From positions 1 to 35,544 of the forward strand of contig CAIOCH010000547.1 in assembly GCA_903856525.1 (NCBI GenBank): DNA of 35,544 nt. Reading direction: 5' to 3'. The notes beneath the pieces were generated by a model, which did no database searches, was not told the origin of the DNA, and saw nothing but the letters and a program-made list of their open reading frames with translations. Shown here in pieces: positions 7,923 through 15,607 of this stretch (positions within the stretch are counted from its first letter, which is position 1; each line of letters begins with the position of its first letter). A program made the translations under genes and the position numbers. The DNA is from an uncultured bacterium. GTDB lineage: Bacteria; Planctomycetota; Phycisphaerae; Phycisphaerales; SM1A02.

Positions 7923-10741
7923 CCATCCTCCCGCTCCTCTTCTGGCTCTCGCTCCTGCTGCCGGGTGCGGCGATCGCGCGGCGATTCTTCGCGCGCGAAC
8001 TCGAGGGCGGGCCGCTCCCGTCGCTCGCGGTGGCGTGGATGTGCGCGCTCGGTGCGCTCGCACCCGTCGTCGTGGTCGGGTATCTCGTGCGCATTCCGGC
8101 GGGGGCGCTCGCGGGCATCGTCGCCCTGTTCGCCGCGTGGGGCGCCGTCGATCTCGCCCGTGCGCGCGCGTGGCGGGGGCTGGGGAGACGGTTGCGGCGC
8201 GATCTCGTGCCCGCGCTCGGAGTCGCGGGCGTGGCAGTCGTCGCGGCGGTGGTGCTCGCCGACCAGCACGGTGCGATCCTCGACAACGACTCGCGCGTGC
8301 ATGTGGCGCGAATCCGCCACCTCTTCGAGTACGGGCTCTCCAACGCCGACCCGTTCGTGCGGACGCCCATCGAGTATCCCTATCCCATCTACCACACCAA
8401 CCTGCTGCATGCGCTCTGCGCCGCGGGCAGCGTGCTCACGGGCGTCGATCCCGTGACGATGTGGTTCAACTCGCTCTCCGCGGCGCATCTCCTCATCGCG
8501 TCGGGCATGGCGTACCTCGCATGGGCGGTGCTCGGAGGCGCGTGGGCGCCCTGGATCGCGGCACTGGCGGTGATGGTCAACCGCGGCCCGTATCCGTTCA
8601 CCATCTATCCCAACCAGCTGGCGCCGTGGGCGCTCATCCCCATCACGCTGGGCGTGCTGCTGCGCGCGCAGTCGGGTGCGGCGGGTTGGTCCCCCCTGCG
8701 GGCGGCCACCGCCACGGGACTCTGCGCCGCGGTGGTGGGGATGTTCCATCCGCTGTACGCGGGTTTCCTCTTCGTGGTGGGTGCGCCCGCGGCATGCGTT
8801 GGGCTCGCGTGGTCGCTGCTGCGCCGTGGCCGGGCCGATGGCGGCGCATGGCGCGGAACCGTGCGCGGCGGGCTCGCCTCGGCGGCGGCGCTCGTCGCGG
8901 TGTCGCTGGCGTTTCCGCTCGCATCGGTGGCGATGACGCCCAGCGAGATCGACCGCACGGTGCCCAAGGAGCGCTCCCGCGCGAACCAGCGCAGCGGTGA
9001 AGGGACGCCGCGCCCGGAAGCCGCGGAGGATCCGGCCGCGATCGCGGCGACCCGCGTCGACGACGGCGCCGAGCGCGGCGTCGGCGCGGTCGAGCGCACG
9101 GCCGAGCAGGAGGCCCGGTCGCTCGGAAAGCCCGCGGAAAGCGCGGCCTCACGCGCGCGCCGCCCCGCACCGCTCGTGCGCCGGCAGGATGGATTCGACT
9201 TCTACGAACGCGGCGCCGACGACTGGATCGCCCGCACGCTCGGCCGCGGATTCACCGGGGGATGGAACGGCATCCCGTGGTGGCGGCTGTGGGTGCTGGC
9301 GCTCGGCATGTCGGCGGCGGCGCTGGTCCTGCGCCGGCGCGAACCGTGGCTGCTGCTCGCGGCGCTCGGCACGGTGCTCGTGGTGATGAGCGTGCCGCCG
9401 CTGTGCACGCTCGCACTGAAGGCGCTCGGTGCACAGTGGATCCTCGGGCGGTTCGAGATGGTGGCGTTCGTGCTGTGGATCCCGCTGGCGCTGCCGGCGA
9501 TCGCCGCCGCGCTGGAGCGGGCGCGCGCGTGGGGGCCGATCGGTGGATGGATCGTGCAGTCGGCGCTCGCGCTGGCCTCGCTGCCCGTGGCGTCGCTGCA
9601 CGCATCGCAGGGACCGCCGTACACCTGGAGCGCGTTCATCGCCCACGCGCGGAGCAGCGAGGGCGTGGGCAACGGACGGCAGCACGCGGGACTGCTCAAG
9701 CAGAAGCAGTGGATGGACGAGGCGATCCCCCGCGGCGCGGTGGTGCTCGCGGGACCGCTCACCGGCACCTGGGTGGCCATGCTGCAGGGCGCATCGCTGG
9801 TGGCGAGCGAACGCAGCAGCACGGGCATCTCGTCGGGGCGCGTGCGGCGGCAGCACATCGACGAGATGTTCTCGCCCGAGACCGACGAGGGACGGCGCGC
9901 GGATCTGTTCGCGGCCTACGGCGTGACGCATGTGCTCACGCGCGGGCGCGCACCCACCTGGTCCCGCTACTGGACCGTGGGCGGAGACCGCCGGCACGGG
10001 CACGTGGTGCTCACGCTCCGCTCCGCCCCCGATCCCGCGCTCCTCTGGATGCGCGAGATCGAGGTGGCGCGCGCGCAGCTCGACCGCGGCGACGCGGCGG
10101 GCGCCATCGAGCGGCTGCAGCCGGTGGTGCGCGATCATCCGAAGGCGGTGGACGCGTGGTTCACGCTGGCGAACGCGCTGCTGGCTGCGGGCAGCACCGA
10201 TGCGGCCGCCGCGGCGTACGCCCAGGCCGAGGCACTCGAGCCCGACGATCCGGTGCACGCGCTCATGCTCGGCAACGCCTACTCGCGCCTGGGGCGGTCC
10301 GAAGCGGCGGCGATGGAGTTCGAGCGCTGCGCGGCGATCGCGAGCAGGCAGAACGATGCGATCGCGGGCGCGGCTGCCCAGTTCAACCTCGGCAACACGC
10401 TCTACCGCATGGATCGCGCCGAGGAGGCGCTCGCCGCCTACGAGCGCGCCATCGAACTCGACGCCGACCATGTGAAGGCGCGGACCGCGCGCGGCTGGCT
10501 CCGTCAGGATCTCGGTCTCGATCCGCCTGCACCGGAGCCGCCCGCATCGGGGTCACCACTGCCGGAGGATGGGGACGGGGTCGGGGACGGGGACGAGGTC
10601 GAGGTCGGTGACGAGGTCGAAGTCGGTGATGGGGACGGGCGCGAGGATGGCGTGGAGGACACTCCGAAAGCGGAGCCCGGCTCGCGAACCCCCGAATCCG
10701 CGGCTGCACCGAGCGCACCGGCGACCAGGCCGGTTCCGTAG
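7919..10741 (+). CDS. Large polytopic membrane protein with TPRs and acidic tail (putative lipid-carrier GT)
   Basis: A 940-residue protein that I do not recognise to a named family. Residues 1-345 are strongly hydrophobic (about 8 helices) and include DNDSRVHVARIRHLFEYG followed by DPFV and YPYPIYHTNLLHAL. That arrangement resembles the first loop of GT-C fold transferases, where a D-x-D/H signature binds metal. A charged loop follows (about 340-430), then more helices, a soluble part, TPR-like repeats (about 715-860) and a Gly/Asp/Glu-rich tail. I choose the GTG at 7919 because it overlaps the GT2 stop as GTGA and begins at the first hydrophobic helix; the open frame upstream lies in the GT2. 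The last 238 bp are also coding on the minus strand. A transferase role is inference only. Confidence 0.75.
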   Translation: MTILPLLFWLSLLLPGAAIARRFFARELEGGPLPSLAVAWMCALGALAPVVVVGYLVRIPAGALAGIVALFAAWGAVDLARARAWRGLGRRLRRDLVPALGVAGVAVVAAVVLADQHGAILDNDSRVHVARIRHLFEYGLSNADPFVRTPIEYPYPIYHTNLLHALCAAGSVLTGVDPVTMWFNSLSAAHLLIASGMAYLAWAVLGGAWAPWIAALAVMVNRGPYPFTIYPNQLAPWALIPITLGVLLRAQSGAAGWSPLRAATATGLCAAVVGMFHPLYAGFLFVVGAPAACVGLAWSLLRRGRADGGAWRGTVRGGLASAAALVAVSLAFPLASVAMTPSEIDRTVPKERSRANQRSGEGTPRPEAAEDPAAIAATRVDDGAERGVGAVERTAEQEARSLGKPAESAASRARRPAPLVRRQDGFDFYERGADDWIARTLGRGFTGGWNGIPWWRLWVLALGMSAAALVLRRREPWLLLAALGTVLVVMSVPPLCTLALKALGAQWILGRFEMVAFVLWIPLALPAIAAALERARAWGPIGGWIVQSALALASLPVASLHASQGPPYTWSAFIAHARSSEGVGNGRQHAGLLKQKQWMDEAIPRGAVVLAGPLTGTWVAMLQGASLVASERSSTGISSGRVRRQHIDEMFSPETDEGRRADLFAAYGVTHVLTRGRAPTWSRYWTVGGDRRHGHVVLTLRSAPDPALLWMREIEVARAQLDRGDAAGAIERLQPVVRDHPKAVDAWFTLANALLAAGSTDAAAAAYAQAEALEPDDPVHALMLGNAYSRLGRSEAAAMEFERCAAIASRQNDAIAGAAAQFNLGNTLYRMDRAEEALAAYERAIELDADHVKARTARGWLRQDLGLDPPAPEPPASGSPLPEDGDGVGDGDEVEVGDEVEVGDGDGREDGVEDTPKAEPGSRTPESAAAPSAPATRPVP
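10504..10741. other. 238-bp convergent antisense coding overlap
   Basis: The plus-strand membrane/TPR gene (stop 10739-10741) and the minus-strand GT2 (stop 10506-10504) read through each other. Third codon positions face each other on the two strands. The GT2 conserved core ends about where the overlap begins, so the overlapping parts are both tails. Confidence 0.85.
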
Positions 10742-11598
10742 GACCACTCCGCGCGCCCGCGCACCCGCATTGCCTGCCCACTCGCAAGCCCCGTCGCGAG
10801 CCCAGCGCACCAGACCGCGGCGCCCACTCCCATCCACACGACGCCCTTGGCGGCGTTGCGCAGGCGCGCGAACCTCCGAGCCGGCGTGTCGCGCTCGATC
10901 GCGGTCACGGCCCGTCCGATCGCGTGCATGCGCCGCGCGAACCATGCGGGGGCGGTGCGCTCCCGCGGCACGAACTCGTGGGGTGCGTCCTCGGCGCACC
11001 AGACGATGCGCGCGCCGGTCGCTGCGAGGCGCGCGAAGAAGTGGCGGTCCTCGCCTTGCCGGAAGCGCGCGTCGAACCATGGATCGATGCGCTCGAGGAG
11101 CGCAGCGTCGAACAGCACGTTGCCCGTGAACGCCCACGGTCGTGCCGTTCCCGTGCGGCGCGTGGGGCGCGCGTGCAGGCGCCGTGCCCAGTCTGGCGCG
11201 TCGGCGTCGAGCACGGGTACCACGGGGCCGGTCGCGATGTCGGCGGAGAAGCGCACCTTCGCATCCACCAGCGATGCCAGCCAGCGGCGGGGGGCCTCCT
11301 CGTCGTCATCGAGGAACGCGATCAGCTCGCAGCGACCGCGCACATGCGCCAGCGCGCGGTTCCGTGGCGGCGCCGTGCCGCGGATGTCCTCATGGAGCAG
11401 CACGACGGGCATGGGTGCGCGGGGGGCGATCCGCTCGACGATGGCGCGTGGCCGCGCGTCGGTGGGGTCGTTGTTGACCACGACAACCTCCGCGATCCGC
11501 GCGGGGGAATCACCCAGTTCCTGAAGCACCACGCTTGCAAGCGCGCGCTCGAGACCCTCGGGCCGCGCGAACGTGGAGATGCAGACGGCAATGCGCAT
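10504..11598 (-). CDS. GT2 glycosyltransferase with low-complexity Ser/Thr/Pro tail
   Basis: A 364-residue protein. The GT2 core opens MRIAVCISTFARPEGLERAL, with VVVVNNDPTD (38-47) and a FLDDDEE metal site (95-101). The core appears to end near residue 290 (RGRAEWSYGTGLVAGALG). The remaining 70 residues are SPSPTSTSSP-like, encoded opposite the acidic tail of the convergent plus-strand gene. It is a paralogue of the next upstream GT2 (11620-12540): both have the same DDDE context, a FARLA.(A/R)G.RIVW stretch and a PRER motif. It starts 21 bp after that gene's stop. Sugar specificity is unknown. The true stop may be right, but the tail looks like recent readthrough into the neighbour. Confidence 0.86.
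   Translation of the reverse strand: MRIAVCISTFARPEGLERALASVVLQELGDSPARIAEVVVVNNDPTDARPRAIVERIAPRAPMPVVLLHEDIRGTAPPRNRALAHVRGRCELIAFLDDDEEAPRRWLASLVDAKVRFSADIATGPVVPVLDADAPDWARRLHARPTRRTGTARPWAFTGNVLFDAALLERIDPWFDARFRQGEDRHFFARLAATGARIVWCAEDAPHEFVPRERTAPAWFARRMHAIGRAVTAIERDTPARRFARLRNAAKGVVWMGVGAAVWCAGLATGLASGQAMRVRGRAEWSYGTGLVAGALGAAADSGVREPGSAFGVSSTPSSRPSPSPTSTSSPTSTSSPSPTPSPSSGSGDPDAGGSGAGGSRPRS
10571..10636. repeat. Hexanucleotide repeat, 11 units of GRGGWC type
   Basis: Eleven imperfect 6-bp units (GGGGAC, GGGGTC, GAGGTC, GGTGAC and variants). On the plus strand they encode alternating DG/EV/GD residues; on the minus strand they encode Ser/Thr/Pro residues of the GT2 tail. Confidence 0.9.
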
Positions 11599-11619
11599 GG
11601 TCGGGTGGATCGGAGGTCG

Positions 11620-12540
11620 TCAGCGCGATTTGTACTCGTGGTAGCGGATGCCCGCGGCGCCGAGCACGAGTCCCACCGCGCGCCCGATGTCCCAGGCCGC
11701 GAGCGCCGTGGCCGAGGAGGGATCCAGCGGCCGGCCGCCCGCGCGCCAGGCGGCCCGCGCCGCGAAGCGGAGCGCGTCCAGCAGCATGCGCGCGCGTGGC
11801 GCTCCATCGGTGCGCCGCGCGACCGTGCCGAGCCGCAGCGCCCGCTGGAAGAGCCACCGCCGCGTGAGCCGTTCGCGCGGGTACCACTCAAAGGTGACCG
11901 CATCGTCGGCCCACACGATGCGATGTCCCGCGCGCGCGAGCCGCGCGAAGAACTCCTTGTCGCTGCCGCCGGTGTAGCGCATCGACTCGTCGAAGCGGGC
12001 GGCTCCATCGCGCACGAGTTCGGCCGCGAACAGCACGTTGTTGGTGTACGCGAAGGGGCGCGGCGCACCCGTGGCGTAGCGCGGCGGGTCGTACGCGCCG
12101 CTGCGCGCGGCCCAGGCGGGCGCGTCGGGAGGAAACGCGGGGAGCGCGGGCCCCGTCACGATCGCGGCGTCCGTCGCCCGCGCGGTGGCGAGCAGCCGCT
12201 CGACCAGGGCGGGATCGACCGTCTCGTCGTCGTCGAGGAAGACGAGGTAGTCGGAGGCGGCCGCCGCCTCGTCGAGGCAGCGGTTGCGCGCGAAGGGGAT
12301 TCCCACGCGCGGCTCGAACACGTGCCGCGTGGGCAGCCGGGAGGTGGCAAGCGCGCGCGTGGTCGCCCCTTCGGACCCCGCCTCGTCGTTCTCCACGACC
12401 AGGAGCGAAAGCGCGGTGCCCGCGGGCCCGCGCAGCCGCTCGAGCGACCCGAGCAGCCGCTGCAGTTCCGCGGGCCGGCGACGCGTGATCACGCACAGCG
12501 TGATGCGCAGGATCGGAGGTGATGGACGCTGCTCGCTCAT
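11620..12540 (-). CDS. GT2 glycosyltransferase (paralogue of the following gene)
   Basis: A 306-residue family-2 glycosyltransferase with LRITLCVITRRRPAELQRLL (11-30), LLVVENDE (46-53), RVGIPFARNRCLDEA and the metal site VFLDDDE (100-106). A GGSDKEFFARLARAGHRIVW stretch carries the late acidic pair. I give the ATG at 12540. An in-frame ATG at 12591 would add 17 residues and would place the start codon at the edge of the ATTTCTGGAAAT palindrome, as in the TMTC-like gene, so it cannot be excluded. It is the first gene of a two-gene minus-strand unit with its paralogue and is divergent from the sulfotransferase at 12629. No specificity can be assigned. Confidence 0.87.
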   Translation of the reverse strand: MSEQRPSPPILRITLCVITRRRPAELQRLLGSLERLRGPAGTALSLLVVENDEAGSEGATTRALATSRLPTRHVFEPRVGIPFARNRCLDEAAAASDYLVFLDDDETVDPALVERLLATARATDAAIVTGPALPAFPPDAPAWAARSGAYDPPRYATGAPRPFAYTNNVLFAAELVRDGAARFDESMRYTGGSDKEFFARLARAGHRIVWADDAVTFEWYPRERLTRRWLFQRALRLGTVARRTDGAPRARMLLDALRFAARAAWRAGGRPLDPSSATALAAWDIGRAVGLVLGAAGIRYHEYKSR

Positions 12541-12589
12541 GAAGGTCAGGACTGGCCGCAGCAGGACATCGGCCGAATGCGGCGGCTGC

Positions 12590-12601
12590 ATTTCTGGAAA
12601 T
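12590..12601. promoter_or_regulatory. 12-bp palindrome ATTTCTGGAAAT, copy 2
   Basis: Identical to the sequence at 4984-4995 and again in a divergent gap, between the GT2 pair (minus) and the sulfotransferase (plus). It overlaps the expected -35 region of the plus-strand promoter and an alternative minus-strand ATG at 12591. Confidence 0.55.
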
Positions 12602-12614
12602 CGCCGCCCGCTGC

Positions 12615-12620
12615 TAGGCT
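12615..12620 (+). promoter_or_regulatory. Putative -10 box TAGGCT of sulfotransferase
   Basis: TAGGCT ends 8 nt before the ATG at 12629. No ribosome-binding site is seen, which suggests a leaderless or nearly leaderless message. The -35 region at 17 bp spacing is TTCTGG inside the palindrome, a weak match. Confidence 0.35.
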
Positions 12621-12628
12621 GCGGCGCG

Positions 12629-13650
12629 ATGGAACCCGAGGCCAGCGCCAGTGCCGATCCGAGCCTCCCCGCGGGCGTCCATCCGCCCGTCGGTCCCCGC
12701 GGGCACGGCCCGCTGGTGCATGTGGGATACCACAAGGCGGCGAGCACCTGGCTGCAGGAATCGGTGTTCTGCGCCTCGGACGGCGCATTCGCACCGATCG
12801 CCGACATCGCCGCGTCGATCGATCTCCTCGTGCGCCCCCACGCGCTCGAGTGGAGCGCCGAACCCGTGCGCACGCGCCTGGACGGGGCACGCGCGGGCGC
12901 GGGCGCGGGTGCGCGCATCCCCGTGCTCTCGAACGAGGAGTTCTCGGGCAATCCGCACGCAGGAGGCTTCGGCAGCGTGGAGATCGCGCATCGCCTCGCG
13001 GAGGTGCTGCCCGACGCGCGCATCCTCGTCGTGGTGCGCCGGCAACCCGATGCGATCGTCTCCACCTACAAGCAGTTCATCCGCCGCGGCGGCACGCTCT
13101 CACCGCGGCAGTACTTCGATCCCGATATCTCGCACTTCCGCTTCCGCCGCTTCCGCCCGGGGCACTGGGAGTACGATCGCCTGGTCTCGCTCTACCAGAG
13201 GCTGTTCGGCGAGGCTCGCGTGCGCGTGCTCCCTTCGAGCTGCTCCGCTCCGACCACGACGCGTTCCTCGGCGAAATCGCCCGTTTCTGCGGCATCCCGT
13301 CCCTGCGTGCGTCCGCGCGTCGGGGCGAGAATCCCTCCATGTCTGCGCTCGCGGCCGCCGTGCAGCGGCGTCTCAACCGCATCTTCCTGCGCGACGATGT
13401 CAACCCCACCGCACCCTTCCGCTGCTGGCGCCTCGAGGGATGGATGCAGTCGGTCGATCGCACCCTTCTCCGGCGGCTCGCCGGACCAGCGGAGCGCGCG
13501 CTCTCCGCGCGCGTGGCGCAGCTCTGCGAGGGCCGCTTCGAGGAGAGCAAAGCGCGCCTCGCGGTGATCGCGGGGCTCGACCTCTCGCGCTTCGGCTATG
13601 CGCTTCCGCCTTCGGGTCGCGTCCCTCCGACCGACACCTCGCGCAGCTGA
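12629..13650 (+). pseudogene. Sulfotransferase with a one-base frameshift
   Basis: The N-terminal 202 residues contain the PAPS loop VHVGYHKAASTWLQE (30-44), SNEEFSGNP (101-109) and the 3'-phosphate motif ILVVVRRQPDAIVSTYKQF (132-150). They read in one frame up to CTC (13229-13231). The rest (FELLRSDHDAFLGEIARFCG, then a basic C-terminal half ending at 13650) is in another frame. Exactly one base is missing between CTC and TTC at 13232-13233, in a run of three C. Restoring one C would give RVRVLPFELL and about 340 residues. Either the gene is recently inactivated or the assembly lost a C. The downstream half is well preserved, which favours a very recent or artefactual event. It overlaps the convergent sulfotransferase by 55 bp. 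Confidence 0.8.
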
Positions 13651-14414
13651 GCGGCGATGCGCCGCACGCGCGGCGCGCAGGCACGCAGCGCGAGATCGGG
13701 CGGGGCGTGGTCCCGCAGCAGCGTGCGGTCGATGTGCGCCGCCGGATCGATGTCCGCAAGGCGGAACCCGGCGCCGCGCAGCCGCTCCACCAGCGGTCGC
13801 CACGATGCGTGCATCGTCCCGGCGTCGACGAACCAGCACCGCTGCGGATGCCGCGCCGCAAAGGCGAGCGCCGCCTCGTTGTAGCGGCACCACATGCGCA
13901 GCATGCACCCGTCGCGCGTCATGGGGAGCCCGAGGCGCCGCAGCGGCCACGCGCCGCGAAAGCGGTGCACGAGCGCGGGATCGCGCCGCCGCCGCAGCGA
14001 CGCCGCCACCTGCGCCGCGCCGCGGAAGGCGACCACCACATGCAGCGCGGGAATCCGCGCCGACCACTCGTCGAGGAACAGCGTGGTGCGCGGGTCCTTC
14101 CAGCCCCAGCACTGCGCCGCCGCTCCCGCGCGCGCCGCGATCAGTCGATCGGCGTCTTCCGCGACATCCGCCGGCCATGCGCGCAGCCCGCCGCAGTCCC
14201 GCAGCGTCCAGTCGGTGCCCTGCGCCGCGAGCGCGCGGTCGTGCAGCGCGACGAAGTCGGTGTCCTCGTGATGCCCGTGCGGATTGCTGCCGCTTGCGCC
14301 CAGCAGCCGCTCGCCGAGCGGGAGTCCCGCCGCTGACAGAAGCCCCGCCAGCATCGATGTGCCCGAACGGTGCATGCCCGCGATCGCGAGCACGGGTGCG
14401 GACCCCGCGCTCAT
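13596..14414 (-). CDS. Sulfotransferase family protein
   Basis: A 272-residue protein with the family's opening VLAIAGMHRSGTSMLAGLL (8-26), which holds the PAPS phosphate loop. It continues with HGHHEDTDFVALHD (46-59), WGWKDPRTTLFLDEW (103-117) and the second cofactor stretch HVVVAFRGAAQVAASLRRR (125-143). This is the GMHRSGTS subgroup found in many glycan clusters. The ATG at 14414 overlaps the stop of the upstream WbbL-like GT2 (ATGA), so the two are co-transcribed and probably act on the same sugar chain. The acceptor is unknown. An open frame extends 840 bp upstream but lies inside the GT2. Confidence 0.87.
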   Translation of the reverse strand: MSAGSAPVLAIAGMHRSGTSMLAGLLSAAGLPLGERLLGASGSNPHGHHEDTDFVALHDRALAAQGTDWTLRDCGGLRAWPADVAEDADRLIAARAGAAAQCWGWKDPRTTLFLDEWSARIPALHVVVAFRGAAQVAASLRRRRDPALVHRFRGAWPLRRLGLPMTRDGCMLRMWCRYNEAALAFAARHPQRCWFVDAGTMHASWRPLVERLRGAGFRLADIDPAAHIDRTLLRDHAPPDLALRACAPRVRRIAAQLREVSVGGTRPEGGSA

Positions 14415-15472
14415 GATCCGCCCGTCCCTTCGGACGAGGAAGCCGCACCCGATGCCATCGGCGCCTTCGGCCGCGGCGTGAACGACGCAGGGAACAGCAG
14501 GTAGCGGATCCACAGCGCCGCCTTGCGCGCCTTCGCGGGATCGCGGCCGGGCAGCGGGGGAAGGTTGCGCAGCAGCGTGAGCGTCACGCCCGCCACATGC
14601 GCCGCCTGCGACACCACCATGCCGAGCGGACCGAGCGTGCGCAGCGCGAGCCTGCGGTGGCTCTCCACGAGGTAGCGCGGATTGTGGCCGTTGAACGCCG
14701 CCGTGTGGTCGAGGTGCGATGTGCTCGCGCCGCGGATGTGCGTGACCACGGCCGACGGCTCGTAGCAGCCGAACCAGCCCGCCGCGTGGATGCGCTGGCA
14801 CCAGTCCACCTCCTCGGCGTAGAGGAAGTAGCGCTCGTCGAAGCCGCCCGTCGACGCGATGACCTCGGGCCGCGTGAGGATCGCGGCACCGAGCAGCCAT
14901 TCGGCCTGGATTGCGCCGTCGCTGCCGTGCGCGTGGTGCAGGCTCAGCGCGTGCGGGGAGTGGGGAAAGCGTCCATCGAGCCCGAGCATCGACCAGCTGA
15001 CGAATCCCGAGAAGAGACGATGGAAGCGGAACGCGGAGAGCTGGTGGCTGCCGTCGGCGTTGAGGAGCCGTGGCCCGGCGTAGCCGATGCGGGGGTCCTC
15101 CTCGAGCACGCGCACGAGGCGGTCGATCGAACCCGCGTGGCTGACCGTGTCGGGATTGAGGCAGTAGACGAACCTCCCGCGCGCCTCGCGGAAGGCGAGG
15201 TTGTTGGCGCGCGCGAAGCCCAGGTTCGCGCCCGACACGATGAGCCGCACCCACGGGAACTCGCGCGCGACCATCTCGGCCGATCCGTCGATCGATCCGT
15301 TGTCGACCACGAGCACCTCGAGGCTCCGCTTGCCCGCGGCCGCGGGCAGGGACGCCAGCGCATCGCGCAGCAGATCGCGCGTGTTGAAGCTCACGATCAC
15401 CACCGAGACATCCGGCGAGGGCGGCGCCGCGGGCGTGGTGGTGGTCGTGGCGGATGGCGGGACCGTCGACAT
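14411..15472 (-). CDS. WbbL-like GT2 (rhamnosyltransferase-type)
   Basis: A 353-residue GT2 after a Thr/Pro-rich leader. Motifs are VSVVIVSFNTRDLL (22-35), VLVVDNGSIDGS (53-64), GANLGFARANNLAF (81-94) and CLNPDT (104-109), the NPD variant of the DxD site typical of WbbL-type rhamnosyl and related transferases. Late motifs are GGFDERYFLYAEEVDWCQR and a C-terminal hydrophobic stretch. I choose the ATG at 15472; a TTG 14 codons upstream is the only alternative and has no better signal. Donor specificity (dTDP-rhamnose) is only a family tendency. It is the first gene of a two-gene unit with the following sulfotransferase. Confidence 0.88.
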   Translation of the reverse strand: MSTVPPSATTTTTPAAPPSPDVSVVIVSFNTRDLLRDALASLPAAAGKRSLEVLVVDNGSIDGSAEMVAREFPWVRLIVSGANLGFARANNLAFREARGRFVYCLNPDTVSHAGSIDRLVRVLEEDPRIGYAGPRLLNADGSHQLSAFRFHRLFSGFVSWSMLGLDGRFPHSPHALSLHHAHGSDGAIQAEWLLGAAILTRPEVIASTGGFDERYFLYAEEVDWCQRIHAAGWFGCYEPSAVVTHIRGASTSHLDHTAAFNGHNPRYLVESHRRLALRTLGPLGMVVSQAAHVAGVTLTLLRNLPPLPGRDPAKARKAALWIRYLLFPASFTPRPKAPMASGAASSSEGTGGS

Positions 15473-15607
15473 GGGCGTGCCGTCAGTTTGCTGGAAAAAT
15501 CGGCCCGTGTCCAAGCCTGTCGGCCAATTGGTGCGCGGGAGCCGCGTTTCTCCGCACGGCCCCGCGCGGCGATCGCATCGGCACGCGTCTGGTCGGCGAG
15601 GCTCACC
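15473..15607. other. Intergenic region upstream of the WbbL-like GT2
   Basis: 135 bp without a gene. On the minus strand it contains GATTTTTCCAGCAAA about 30 nt before the GT2 ATG, which loosely resembles the palindrome half seen at the other two promoters. I see no clear terminator for the small membrane protein ending at 15608. Confidence 0.4.

Noticed and set aside
9149-10471. 440-codon minus-strand frame inside the large membrane/TPR gene
   Set aside because: It has His/Arg-rich shadow composition, and the plus-strand protein has clear TPR motifs there.
10571-10636. G-rich array as a G-quadruplex regulatory element
   Set aside because: G-runs are mostly interrupted after four bases and irregularly spaced; a coding hexanucleotide repeat explains the pattern more simply.
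13229-13240. Programmed ribosomal frameshift in the sulfotransferase
   Set aside because: There is no slippery heptamer or clear downstream structure; a missing base in a C-run is simpler.
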